From Ciona intestinalis (taxonomy: Eukaryota; Chordata; Ascidiacea; Phlebobranchia; Cionidae): a DNA stretch of 64,000 nucleotides. Positions 1 to 13,500 of the stretch are shown in pieces (position 1 is the stretch's first letter; each line of letters starts with the position of its first letter). Below the pieces are notes generated by a model. It saw only the letters and a list, made by a program, of their open reading frames with translations, was not told the DNA's origin and searched no databases. Location of the stretch: the NCBI RefSeq assembly GCF_000224145.3, contig NC_020168.2:62001-126000 (forward strand). The letters run 5' to 3'. Made by a program: the position numbers and the translations under genes.

Positions 1-118
1 AGGTTTATGATAAATTGGTACGAGTTGAATGCCAGAAGAGCTGTTATTTATGATTAGAATTTTATTATCATTAGAAAACTTGTAGTTGAATTTGTGTAAT
101 TAATAAACAAAATTTAAT

Positions 119-3100
119 TTATTGATAGAAAATAAGTGTAATTGATAACCAACTTGATTTGCTTGAAGTAAGAGCCTGAGGGGAGTAGCAGGGACTTGAA
201 CCTTGCGACTCTCGGTTCAACTGATCATCCAGTAGATCTACAAGCTGGAGACGAGTAGATGACGACCCTGGTGATACGTAATGGCGGTACGCTGATCCGT
301 CTCGCTTCGGGGAAATTGGTACGTTAGCCGTTGCAGCCAACATCTTGGAATCAAAGTCACTCGAGGAATCTCGGAGGCGGTTTGCAGTATTGGGTGTTAT
401 GTTTTCATGAATAGTTTGAGGGGATTCAGCTCTTGGGGTGTCGGATAATGGAATGCTTCTCACTGATCGTGGAGACTGTTGTCTCCATCCTCCGTCAACA
501 GAATCATCATCATTGTCATCGTATTTCTGCTCTTGGTCTTCTGAAAAGCATTGCAAGTATTAATGTTTGAATAAATGAATGTAACTCTTTATTCTCGTTG
601 CAATGACAGTCATTATAACAAAGATGTTCTGTTTTATACACCTCGCGACACTCTCAAGTTACCACACATGTATTCTACAACTAATACAATAATCCTCTTA
701 CAAAATTTATCTACACACGAATAAAAAACTGAAAGAAACTGATGATGCCTTTTTTATTCAAACTATATCTCACAGAATACAATTCAATAGACTTGATTTT
801 CATCTGTTATAATCATATACTACTTTATATCCACAAAATTTGGTATAAACAGTTCAAAAACAAAGTTGCAACAGTAATACCTTGAGCTCGTTTTCGTAAT
901 TCTTCGATTTGGCGTTCATACTTTTCAACATCGTCTGTTAACTTCCTGTATTGATCAAGTTGTTCCCGCGCATCCCGAGGAGTGGAGGTTCTGGAGGATC
1001 CTGGAAGATGAAGATTATTTTAACTCGGTTTAACTTTGTATGTAGGGAAAGGTGGAAAAACTGTTAAAAATTTTCAATAAGGCCTTTTCATGTTTTTTCT
1101 GACAGCAAACTTTAAATTGTCCAATAAAAAGTTTTCATGTTTCATGTTTCGTTGGCAAACTGTTAAAATAAAGCCTTTTCATTTAAAAGTAAACACGCCA
1201 AAGTTTATTTGATAAATATTGGACTGTCAGAGTTATAAGAATTGTGTGTTTTATATTATATCTATGTTGCATATATTATTTCTAAAAGTTGTAAAGACTT
1301 TCAACAACAAACACCCTTAAGTTTTCAATGTACTTACCTGGTTTTCTTGCTGATGTAAGATCGTCCAATTTTCTCTTTGCTTCCTTAAGCTGAGCATCCA
1401 GATGACTTATTTCATCTTCATATGCGTCATGATCACGAGCCAACGCCTCCAACTCCAACAACTGAGCCGTGACCTCCATTTCCACGTCATCTATCTGTGA
1501 ATCCAAATCATCAGCCACCTTCACGGCATGCACAGGTTCTCTTAGTGTATGGAGGGCAAGTTTTGGAACGTCAACATTCACGTCATAAGGTTTATCCTCT
1601 GCCTCGTCTGTTTAAAGGGAAATTAAAATTTTAAAACTAGTATTCAGGAAGCTTAGCTTTTATTTATAGAATTTTTTCTATTTAATAAAATATTACCTAA
1701 CCAACATATTTATCAAAAAACAGACCACCATATTAGTTTTATTTGAACAGAGTATTTAAAACATAAAACTCACAAAGACAAAAAACTTAACAATACTCTT
1801 ATCTAGAAATTAATAAAAAAATTACGTAAAAGGATTTTTTTTTACAGATTACTAAATTAGTGTTATTAAAACATAGGATCCACAAATAAGACTTAATAAT
1901 CAACTTATCTAGAGTCCTCCTATCTAATAAATGGCAAATTTTTCACACAGCGCACAACATTATTAAATTAGTGTTCACAAAGAAGACCTAACATGCAATA
2001 ATCCTCCTATCTCACAACTCACATCTTTTCCTTGGTGAAGGTGATGGGGAGAGTTGGTAAGGATGATTATTCTTCACTTCTTCCAACTTTTCCCTCCATA
2101 GTTGAAGTCTCCTTAATATTCTCCTCTTCTTCTCAATCTGATCCAGGATGGAGATCTTATCATCAGGAGCAGAAGAAGATGCGCGGAGATCAGCAACAGC
2201 TGCGAGAGATTATGAAGAGTTAAAAAAAATCATCCAAAAAAATAATAAATTTAGAGGATTTTTTTCAATATTTTTGGTGATTTTTAAATGACAAAAAATG
2301 TTCATAAATTTGTTTGCAATAGCCATAAAATAAAATATTTAAAACTAATTTAATTATGAATTTTATTTTAGTCATCTCAATCACACTCAATATATAATCC
2401 TCACACAACAAACCACCTTTAGCAATGGAGGCGACTTCTTCCTCCATCTCTGTTGCCACGGAAACAGCATTCGCGAGTTCTTCCTCTCGAGATCGGATCT
2501 TTGCTTCCACAAGAGAGCAATCTTCTAACATCCGATCAATCTTCTGATGGAAGATTGCTGTGGATGCGGGAGGAAGAGCTGCGGGAAGACGCTCCCGTTT
2601 CCGGAGGATCTCATCCTTTAACCGGCGCAATTGATCTCGTAGATTCTGAAGTAATATTAAAAGGCCGGTTTAAAATCCCTGATGCAGGACTAAGTTGAGG
2701 AGAAATATATATCTTTTTATTATACTATTCGTTGGACTTTAATTTTTTCTGTTAGGTTTGTTTAAATTAAAACTGATTATTGCATGACTAAACTTATGAC
2801 TTTTGATGTACAATTGCTGGGTGGTTTATGCCAAAACACCAATCAAAATGTTCATACAGAAATTAGTTTAGATAGATGAATATGATCTGTTCATGGCAGT
2901 TTTCCTTCACCTTGTTTTCTCTCAGTTGTCGTCTTGCATCTTTAGAATCGAGGACAGAAAGAGGGCCAGCTATTGCATTCTTAGCCTTACCCACCCATTC
3001 ACTTAAGAAATCAGCCATTTCATCCAAACCATCAATATATACAGATGCTTGGTTGGTTAGTTGGACTTGTGCATCAGCCATCTCTTGTACTCTAACATAA

Positions 3101-4597
3101 TGATCATTTACTGCACTGACTGCTGCATTCAGTGAGGCTTTGCTGCCAAGATGACTTGTCTGATCAGCGATTTCTTGGGCCACAGCATCAAGATTGACGA
3201 GCCTCACATGGCATTCATCGAGCTCACTGTTTACCGTCTGGATATAAAATATTTTAAGTTGTGTTAACACTTTTTTATAGCCAGTTCTTTGGTTTTTAAG
3301 TTATCTCTAAGTTAGAGCTTGAAAACACAAAAATAAAAGTTGAAACCGAAGGTTGGAATCGAAAGTTGGAACGAAAAGTTGGAAAACACAACCATGCGCT
3401 TGTAATTTTTTTAAAATACTTTTTTGATAATATTGTATGACACCCATGATGCTGTAAAATAATTTGCTGTAAGATGTTTTAACCATCAGGTCCTACAAAA
3501 CTACACATTTCAAAGAACTTGACCCTGACTGTTATTTGGTTAGGAAAAGTGACCAACTTTATAAACATTAGATCTAGCATTTTGTTATATGTAGCATTTA
3601 AACATCATCTTAGTTTACCTTTTGTGATTTTTTAAATAAAGTTTCTTTTTTAAATGATTTGGTTTTTAAATATTTTTTTTTGAGAATTTATCCTTTTCCA
3701 TAAAAAAAGGAAAATTTATACTTGTATAAGGTATAAACAGCATTTAAACATCATCTTGGCTTACCTTTTGGTTTTTCTCAGATACATTCATATCTGAAGG
3801 ATGCTCTGAAAGTTTCATTTCAATTTTGACCAAATTTTCCGATATTTTCATCAGCTCGTCGTGATAATCTTCACGAAGATGTCGCGCTTGTTCAAGCTCC
3901 TAATATAAAAAAACAACTTGATGAAATCTTAAAAATTGGCATCATTGTCAATGTACCTCAACTTAATTGTAAGGCGTTTAATTAAATTATTATAAAAAGT
4001 ATAAATTTTAAAATAGTATTCAGTTTAAAACAGACCACACACAAAAAATGTCAAATTTAACTCTAACTAAAAAAAGAAGAAAAGTTGAATGAGGTATATA
4101 GGGTGGGGAAAGATGGGACACCTTTTCATTTTGTTTTCTCTTTCTATTTTGTAGTAAACAAAGAACATTTAATGAATTATAAAACCGTTTCCTTACGACT
4201 TCCACAGACCGTTGTTAATTCTTTAAAACACGATCAGGCTATTCGGAAATTATGTGTTAAAGGTGTCCCATCTTCCCCCCCCCCTACTATATAAGTAATT
4301 TGTGAAACAAATTCCACTCTAAGTTTTGGGGTTGTTTATAACATATGCACCACCAATTACACCTTTACTTTGCTCTTTCTATTGTCTGGCAGCACCAGCA
4401 TCACTAAATAATTTAAATATTTTTACCGCTTCTTTATTTTTGAGTTCTTCATGTAAAGCTGCCAAAGCAATTCTTATTTTAGCAATGGTAGATGATAGTT
4501 CAACAGGTAGGAGGGCATAGTTGTGCAAATACTTCTGTCTTTGATCTTCAGAGATTGTGTTAAAATGAGCTTCCTTGTTCGACAGTTGCTCTTTTAA
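119..4597 (-). CDS. Spectrin-repeat gene, exon block 6 (most 3' visible)
   Basis: Exons in transcript order: 4427-4597, 3765-3899, 2911-3237, 2417-2645, 2023-2199, 1338-1607, 881-1000, 119-540. The 2911-3237 exon (109 codons) is almost exactly one repeat, with FLSEWVGKAKNAI. Downstream of it the protein changes character: charged helix mixed with Pro/Ser stretches (PYQLSPSPSPRKR at 2023-2199). The final exon is low-complexity, Ser/Asp-rich, with an acidic run DDNDDDSVDGG and Ser-Pro sites (QQSPRS, YVSPGSSS, CYSPQ), like a disordered linker. It reads to TAA at 119-121, overlapped by AATAAA on the minus strand. Whether that is the true C-terminus or an intron read-through is undecided. For exon 4427-4597 the donor at 4426 was chosen because the one at 4395 breaks the phase. 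Confidence 0.72.
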
Positions 4598-7500
4598 CTG
4601 CAACATATTTTCAAATAAAGATTTGTAATAACAGATAGGTTGGGAAATTCTATAAAATACATTTAAACACTATTTTGATCTGTCCAAATAAATATGTTAA
4701 CTGAAACGAATACTACTATTGTGTAACACAAAGCATGGTATATATTTTTATTTATCGCTTGGAAAACAATAGTGAAGATCGTATTATTAAAAAAATGAAG
4801 ATATGAAAATTAACAGTAAAATGACAGTTGTTAAAAAAACATGGCCTGGATAAAAAGTGTGGGAAAGAGCATCAGTTGAAAAGTGTTTCTGTTAAACCCA
4901 GAATATGGTGAACTCACATTGAATATATTTGTAAAACAAACTGCTATGTACTATAACCAACAACTCAATGTCACCCACAAAGTTACATACTTGGTCACTC
5001 GAAGCTGGTACAAAGTGTATGAAACAGAACACTTGTGTTATAATGACTGTTGTTGTCCCGCAACATGAGGATAAAAAAGTTACATTTATTCACTGTGTGT
5101 TGGGTTTAACAGTTACGCTTATTAACTGATGCTCCAATACCTTTTTGGCAATTGACCCCAAATACCTGTTTCAGTGAGTCAATCTTATCTTGAACATGAG
5201 CAGGAGCTGGTGTTAGATCTAATGTCCGATCAGCACTTTCTCTCATCTCTTCAACCCATACAAGCATGTCTCTCAACTCCGCATTTAAAGTTTCTCGGGA
5301 TCGTATTTCTTCTTTCACTGATGCGAGTTTGTTTTCTGTTTTATCTGATAATCTGAAACAGCATGGGTTATTAACATAACACTAAGCAACATATAGTAGG
5401 TTAGGATAATAAATGTTTTCATTCTCTTTTTTCCTCCTATTTGCTGGTAAATGTAAAACAATTACGGAGCTACATAGCTCTATTCTCACAAATCTGAAAG
5501 AGTGTTTTGATTGTTAAAATCATCGGAAATATGGGATATCATATGTTGCAATATTCGTCTTACCCCACTTGGTTTTCGAATGTATTATACAAAAAAAACA
5601 ATCTAATTTTTAAATCATTTTAATCAAAATGAGTTACTTACTCATCGCATCTTTGTTCAATTCTATGAGCAGCATTTTCAATTCCACTTTTTGACGAGTC
5701 ATTTATTTTTCCCGCTATGGTTTGAGTAGCATCGTGAATAGTGCTGAGTCGGCGCTTAACCGAACCAATTTCACCATGAAGTGAATGAAGCAAAGATCTA
5801 GAAATTTGAATGTTAAATGAAATTTTTAAAAATAAAAAAAACAACACCATAAAATTTCATATCCGATCTAAAATAACATGACTGAAAAGATGTAAACTAA
5901 ACAGTTTTCTACAAAAGACTCATTTTGAGTTAAATATGAAAAACACATAAATGTATATATAAATGGGAGAAAATAATAAACAGAGCTAAATATTGTGCAG
6001 TTTAAGTTAAATCTAAAGTTCACAGACTTATACACAAGACGGCAATATATGTAACTTACCTTTGCGAACCAAGTTCGCTTGAGGAACATTTCTCAAGTTG
6101 TTGGTAAGGGAGTTTTTCCACTACTTTGTCAAGTGATTCAGCTGCAGTTGACATAGTTTCATCATACAACTCCCATTCCTTCATATTTTTGAGCAATATC
6201 CGATGTTGTTCTTTACATCTTGCTTGCATTCTATTTAACCTCTGCTTTACATTAGTGATGGACCTCCCAACTGCCATCCTTCCCCCTACACTCTCAGTTG
6301 CAGCAAGAGATTGCGAAACTTCATGCAAGGCTTGGACTCCACTCTCAATGTTGGAAATGTCACTCTCAACAAGCTGGAAAAAGTAAATTTGGTTTTATGA
6401 ATGAATGTAAATATTTTTTCCTCCTGTGGCGCCGCAACTACAGTCGTTATAACACGGTTGTTCTGTTTAATACACCTTGAGCCTGCTTACGAGCTACCCC
6501 ATATGTTGTGTTACATACTTTGTCACCAATATATATACCTGAAAATCATTAAGAACTCTCCTTGCTTTATCCAGTGAATTAGGCATGGAGCAATCAAACG
6601 TTTGCAACCTGCTTTCCGCTCGTGACATTCTTGATGTAACTCGTTCAAGTTCTTGATCAAATCCTTCCCAGTTCACAGCAGCGACCTGGGTAATAAAAGT
6701 GATGCAAATGTCATTGAAATTTATTTTTTTTAGTTTTTTTCATTTAAGGGTAAAAAGATTATTTAATTTTAGGTTAATGGGCCAAAATCTGTTCTAAATT
6801 CTAAGTCCTCAGAAACCTCAAACATATAGAGTGGAATTGACATAGAAACTGTGATAAAAAACATAATAACATATTTTTATTTATCTCATTAAATGCAGTA
6901 ACAAATAAAAGGTAAATTAAAACATCGAATAAATGTTAATAATAAATATTATATCACATTGTGTTTAACATACTAGTTGATCATTGTTTTAACTTCTGAA
7001 AAATAATATCTGTACAAATTTATTTTAGTCCAACTACTCATTAATAAACCATGGTATAATATCCCTAATAAATAATCACTTTATAGGAGTATTCAGATAA
7101 TGCAAGAATGTAGAAAGTCCTTACCTGCAGTGACTGATGTATATCTTTTGCTTCTTCGAGTAAATTCTCGGCTCTTTGCCGCACACCACCAACAGCAGTA
7201 GAGAGCGTATCACGAGCTGTTTTAGTGAGAGCAGTGGATCCGGTCATCTCGTTTAAACCATCCGCCACTTCTTCCAATTCATCAACATAATGAAGGATCT
7301 CACTTTCAGTTGTAAACAACGCCTATGTTTTGTAAATTGTTAAAAGGGGTTGTGCATACGCCTTGCTACAAATTTGCACTGTTTGTACCCAAAAAAAAGC
7401 AAATAAGTAAATTCCTAAAAATGGTTAAATTCCAAGAAGTTCATACACAGCTCTACAAATTTGCAATACTTCTTTATTATTAAAAATGCTATTTGTAAAG

Positions 7501-10500
7501 CCACAACCAAAGCGTAATAAATCATGTTTGCTGCTGCCCACAGCATCACATTAAATACATGTTTTAGAAACTCATTTAATTGATTTTTCACATAACACAT
7601 TGCTTCAACTAAACATTCTTTTTTCGTCTTACAAGTAGTTACGTAAGGCCAAATGGATCTCAATGTTTGGTTTTAACAGTAGAGCATAATGTATATTGTC
7701 ATGCATTAACATACTACAGCGATGGACAAGACACCTATAAGAGTTAGCGAACAATATAGAAAGATGTGTACTTGAGCTAAAAGATTTCACATATAATTTA
7801 TTTTGATTTCCATGCACAAAGATATAAATCTTTATGTAAAAAGTAAAGCAAGAAATCCAATTTTTCTTTCTTTAAGGTTTCTTAAGTTGTATTTACAAAA
7901 TAGAAAGATTTTTTTAATAAAGGATTTATCTATTTTATCAAATAAACATGCGTGTGTCGCATGCTTAGATAAATTTATAACATGCAAAATACCTCAAATT
8001 GATGAACCATGTAGCTGGCCTGTTACCAAGAAATTATATTTGTGCAATTGGTGTTTTTATAGCCCAGTGTTGTTCAAGTATAGTTTACATTTGTGTAATT
8101 AAACTTGAAAATTAAATTTGTACAAAAATGCAATTTTTTAATTAAAGTTTAAATTATACAATAAAGCATGATGTTTATAGAACCTGATGTTGTTCAAGTA
8201 GAAATTAAATTTGTACAATTTCACCCCAGGTTCAATTAAAATGTGAATTATAATCTAAAGCACTGATGTTTATATAATATTGTACAAATATAAATTTAAT
8301 TTGTAATTTTTTAAATTAAAGTGCAAATTATAAATTAAAGCATGAATGTAATATAACCTGGTGTTGTTCAAGTAAATCCCTTGCATGTTCAGGATTGCTA
8401 TCAGCTTCAAGCAGCTGCAACTCAGCGCTTGCACTTCCTAGTTTGGCTTGCACTGTGCTTAAACATTCAGCATATCTCTGCCGAGATTCCAATGCATTTT
8501 CCAAGTGAGCCTGAAATTAAAAGTGGTCCCATTTTGATTTTATTTATTTAAATAAAAGACTGATGACGCTATTTAGACGAAATGTGTATTTTTTATTATA
8601 CAATTGGTTGGACTTGATTTTTGTCTGTTCTGTTTTTGTAGCACCAGATCCTTATTGCAGCATTTTTATGAATGAACTATAATATCTGTGCACAATCTAA
8701 TAGGGCGATATTGTGGAAATGAGTATTCTATTTTCCTAATCAAACACTTAATAAACCAATGGTGTTTCATTCACCTATCTTCTGCTGATTGCACTTGTTA
8801 ATAAATATAAAAGCCTGTATACAATTGTGCCATATCTATGGGCTGTATATACTATATAAAAATCTGTATAAACTTATATAGATATAATTTTGTATTAAGT
8901 TTTATATACTTATTTTAAATTAAATTCTGCTATTCCATTTGAAAACACCAACTACAAACCATCATATTCATTCACCTGTCTTGTGGTGATGGCATTTGTT
9001 AACGAGTTGTTTAAATCATGAAGTCGGTTGAGATGGTGGTTGAAAGAAGAAGGCAGGTCTTCCCCTTCTTCTGTATGTCTCTCACGTTCCTTCTCTCCCA
9101 TTGCAAATAATACTCGGAGTCGGGAATGAACTTCTTCCTTGGTTATCTGTGGGGTGGTTATGTATATGGATGAATTTGCGACATAAATAGTCTTTTAACT
9201 GCTCATCTGGTATGAAATACGTAGCGTATTTCTAAAGTTTCATCTGCTATCTTAGCAAGACTTCATCAGGGAATGTAATTAATCAGAATTAGCATATTTA
9301 ATGTGTTACATGCTCAGCCTTTTTGAGATTTTTTTACTACAGCTTTAAAAATTAAAAGTGACCATATAGGTATTAAGCATTTTAACTGAATAAAAAAGCA
9401 CTTCAAAAGTTTACACAAGTTTCCTATCACATACACCTTGTGCCTGTTTAAAAGTTCCTATGTATACAACATTAAATCATAGCATAGACTAATCACCACT
9501 AACTTGTAATTTTTTGATTTCCTCTTGCACACTTTGTGGATCAAGCTTCAACGGAACCTCGCATTCCAATGCACTCAATGTTTCCTCCAACCAATGAACT
9601 CCTTTCTCTAAATCTCCCTGGAAGTCTCTTCTTGAAACAATCCTGGGGCAAAAATACATATTATTTCTGACAAGCATAGCAAAAAACTATACCTGATCTT
9701 TTAGCAGTTTAATTTGCTTAAAGGCATTATCAAGTTATAACGACAATGTTTATAGTGTTTTGCAAAATCAAGTAAATAAAAAGTAACCACCTTTATATTG
9801 TTTCTGCTGACTTATACTATATTTAAAAAAATTCAAAACCTGTTTTTAAAAATTGCTAATTGTTAGAAGTTTTAGTATAAACTTTTGGAAAATTTCTGCC
9901 TATTAAAAAATAAATTTTATTAAAGAATTTAGTGATATCTCTATATTGAAACGGAGACATAAGGCAAAAAACTTTTTGTACTGCATACCTCTATGACCAT
10001 AAAGTCACGAACAGTAACTTTCCAATGAGTTACTATATTTCCAACAAACCTCTTTTCTAGATCACGTTGCCGATCTCCAAGATGACCTTGCAGTTTATGC
10101 AAAGCATTTCTCAATTTATCAACTTTGTTTCTCGTAATAATTTTATCCTGTGCTTCCATGTCCGAACACAACTGCTCTGCGAGGCCACTTAGTGACCGAA
10201 GCTCGATTTTGCAGCTTGTAAGTGTGGCAGCCATTTGCTGCAAAACATTAGTTTAAATGATTAACCATGAATAAAATGGAAGAACTTTGGCTTCGATGCG
10301 TGGAATATGCGAATGTTCCTTTTGTACGAAGACAAAGCACTTTGGTGTGTTGGGGTAATGTGACATTCTGGTCTAAATTCCTAAATGTTGGGAAAATGGG
10401 TTGAATATAGCATAAATCCTAGGACCTAGGGTGGTGGGGTAATAAACAACTCTCGTGTAAATCATTCAGGGTTGGGATAAACAGTCAAATCTGGTCTAGG

Positions 10501-13500
10501 CTTGGGGTAACGAGGCAAACCTGGCCTAAATTCCAGGTCACAAAGGAGTTATTTAAATTTGTTATTTGAATAATACTTTACAAAAAAATCTGCCATACAT
10601 AATTAAATCTAAAAATCCACAGTCAGAAACGGTTTAACTAAAATGATGAAAAACCGCAAATAGCAAAAAAATAAACCACTAATATTGTGCATCTTACTTG
10701 AGACATGCTTAGTTTCTGTTCAACCCTTGTTGGACTTCCCGTATCCAACCCACGCTCACAATCAGATATCTGTTCACCAAGTTCCAATAATCTTTCCTCA
10801 AATCTTAAACGAATTTAAATGTTTTGTGTTAGTAATAATATAAACAACACTTGTAATACAATAAGAATACTGTGATAATGCAATAACATCATAATAATAC
10901 TATAATACTATCAACAATATACAACTATAAAATTTATTTAATTATTGGATTTATGATGTTATAAAATTAACCTTATTTAATTAAAAGAGCTATTTTATAG
11001 ATTATACCATGCGCTTGGTAGCAACAGCAGCAGATAATTCTCTTCTATTCTATTTTTAGAATGTATAACGCTATGCCTACAACAGTAGAGTTTTGGTTTG
11101 TATCCCATTTTTAGAATGAAAAAAACATATAGTGATATACATTAGAGCAACATCAGCAAAAAACTCTGTTTTATTAAATTTTTAGAATGTAATAGAATGT
11201 ATAATGCTATACAGTCAACCCCGCTTAATCGGCCCACGTTTAATCGGACCACCCGCTTAATCGGACCGCTTTTTCGCTGGTCCCGAATCTAAATACATTT
11301 TTACGTACAATCTTCTTCGGTTAAACGGACCAATACCCCGCTTAAACGGACCATTTTCCCACCAAAAAATATTCTTTATCGACGATCGGAAGCAGACGCG
11401 TGCACTATTTAGAGAGAAAGGGCGAGTGTTTGTTTATCAACGATCGGGAGCAGACGCGTAGACTATTTAGAGAGAAAAAGTGATGCAGGGGCCGGATTAT
11501 GACGAACTTTGTTCACCCCGCTTAATCGGACCAGTTTGGCTTGATCCCGATGTGGTCCGATTAAGCGGGGTTGACTGTACATGGTAGCAGCAAAAAGCAG
11601 CAACAGAAGACAGCTAGATTCACCCATACTTTCAATAACAGAAGATTTTTCTTTTCCATTTTTGGAATAGAATAAAAAATATAATGCTGTACATTGGTAC
11701 CAATAACAGTATATTCCCCTCAAACTCTCCTTAATAATTACCTTTCTCTAGAGCGCACCATCTCACGAAAATGATCAATTCTTTGCCCGCTCTGTTGTAC
11801 CAATCGATGAAATATTGCAGTAGCTTTCAATAACTCCTCTGGTTGCCATGGCTGCCCGGAACTTTTAAGACAATCTCTCATTTTCTCGATGTTTTCCAGC
11901 ATTGCTTTTCGTTCAGAGAGAGAATCCTGGATTTTCTAAAATATAAAGAAAAAATCTTTCTAACAATTTAAAAACCCACCTCTTTATTAAAAATATGTTC
12001 AAAATTTCAACAATGTAAATTTACTATACATTTTGTAACAAATTTCTAAATTTACTAGCTCTTAAACAATATAAACCAGTTAAGGAATTGATATTTGGTT
12101 TAACTTATGTTTTGGTGTATCATTTTTTGCAAAACATATTTTTTCACTGAACAGTTCTTTTATAGATACCAAACTACTAATAGTTACTCATCAATTTAAT
12201 ATGAAATACAAACCTGAGACTTCTGCAGCAGAATCTGAGCTTGGTCCGCAGTGTAACCTGTTGACATTTGATCAAGTTCCTTAATCATGGTTTGCCCAAC
12301 TCCCAAGTAATCTTCCAAATCAGCAAGAGCTTGTGAATAATTCTTCCTTGATGACATCATCTCCAACATTCTGTCAGCTTTCTCTTTTGCAGCTCCGCAA
12401 ACACTGGGGATTATTTTGATTTAAAATCACATGTGTAGTAACTTGTAAGCGTACATGAAAACTGAATAAATAATTAACAAAAAAACTGCAAAACATAAAA
12501 CGCCTGTGCTATTAATTTTATTTTAATGTTACATACGGGGTAACTCCCAAGTGGACAAAAGCTGTATGAAACAGAAAACCCATGTTATAACAACTGTAGT
12601 TCGTCAGGAGATAAAATAAGTTATATTTATTAGATCAGTAAAAATCACTAAAATCTAACGTAAGATTTAACTTTTTAGCGACCCACTAACTTACTGATTA
12701 AACTGGTTTTGAATATTTTTCATTTTATCTGTGAGTAGAATTTGTTCAACATCAGATAGTTGTGGGATAATTGTAAGTGACTTGTCAGTTATCTTTGAAA
12801 CAAGATCTTTGTATTTGGTTGATTCGCTTGTGATTGCCTGTAAGAGTTATAAAAATTAGTTAACTAAAGAAATATTAACACTTTGGGAAATAATTTTGTA
12901 AATACTTTTAATTTAATAATAAAACAACAAAAGCAAATAAAAACTGAATTTGTAGATACGAACAATTTAAACGTAACCAAATCTACTAAATACAAAATTA
13001 AAAAAAAAAATATTATACAAAATTTACAAAACAAGCCAACGAAAAAATGCAAAATTACAAAAACATTCACCTGATAAAAAACGTTTTTAGTAAACTAAAT
13101 GACAGAAGTAAATTATATTTAATTTAAGTAGTAATTAAAAACTTTTACAGTATTAAAAACCAACATAAGCAAATAAGGAACTAAAAATAGAAGAATAAAT
13201 ATATATTTCTTTTAAAATAAACCACAGACATTAAAATAGACCCAGTACATATATATAGATTTACAATTTAAAGAGAACAAACTATCTAAGTAAAGAAACA
13301 AAAAAATTACAAAATAAATGAAATAAAAAATTAAGAAACAAAAAATTACAAAATAACTAAAAATAAAAAATTAAGAAACAAAAAATTACAAAATAACTGA
13401 AAATAAAAAATTAAGAAACAAAAAAATTACAAAATAACTGAGGTACAAAATGTCAAAAACAATCACTTGATATTTTCCTAGGTGAGTTTCCAGGTCTTAT

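Noticed and set aside
2032..2698. Plus-strand open frames of 63 and 81 codons at 2032-2223 and 2453-2698
   Set aside because: They are antisense shadows of minus-strand exons 2023-2199 and 2417-2645, which have splice borders, chained phases and helical sequence.
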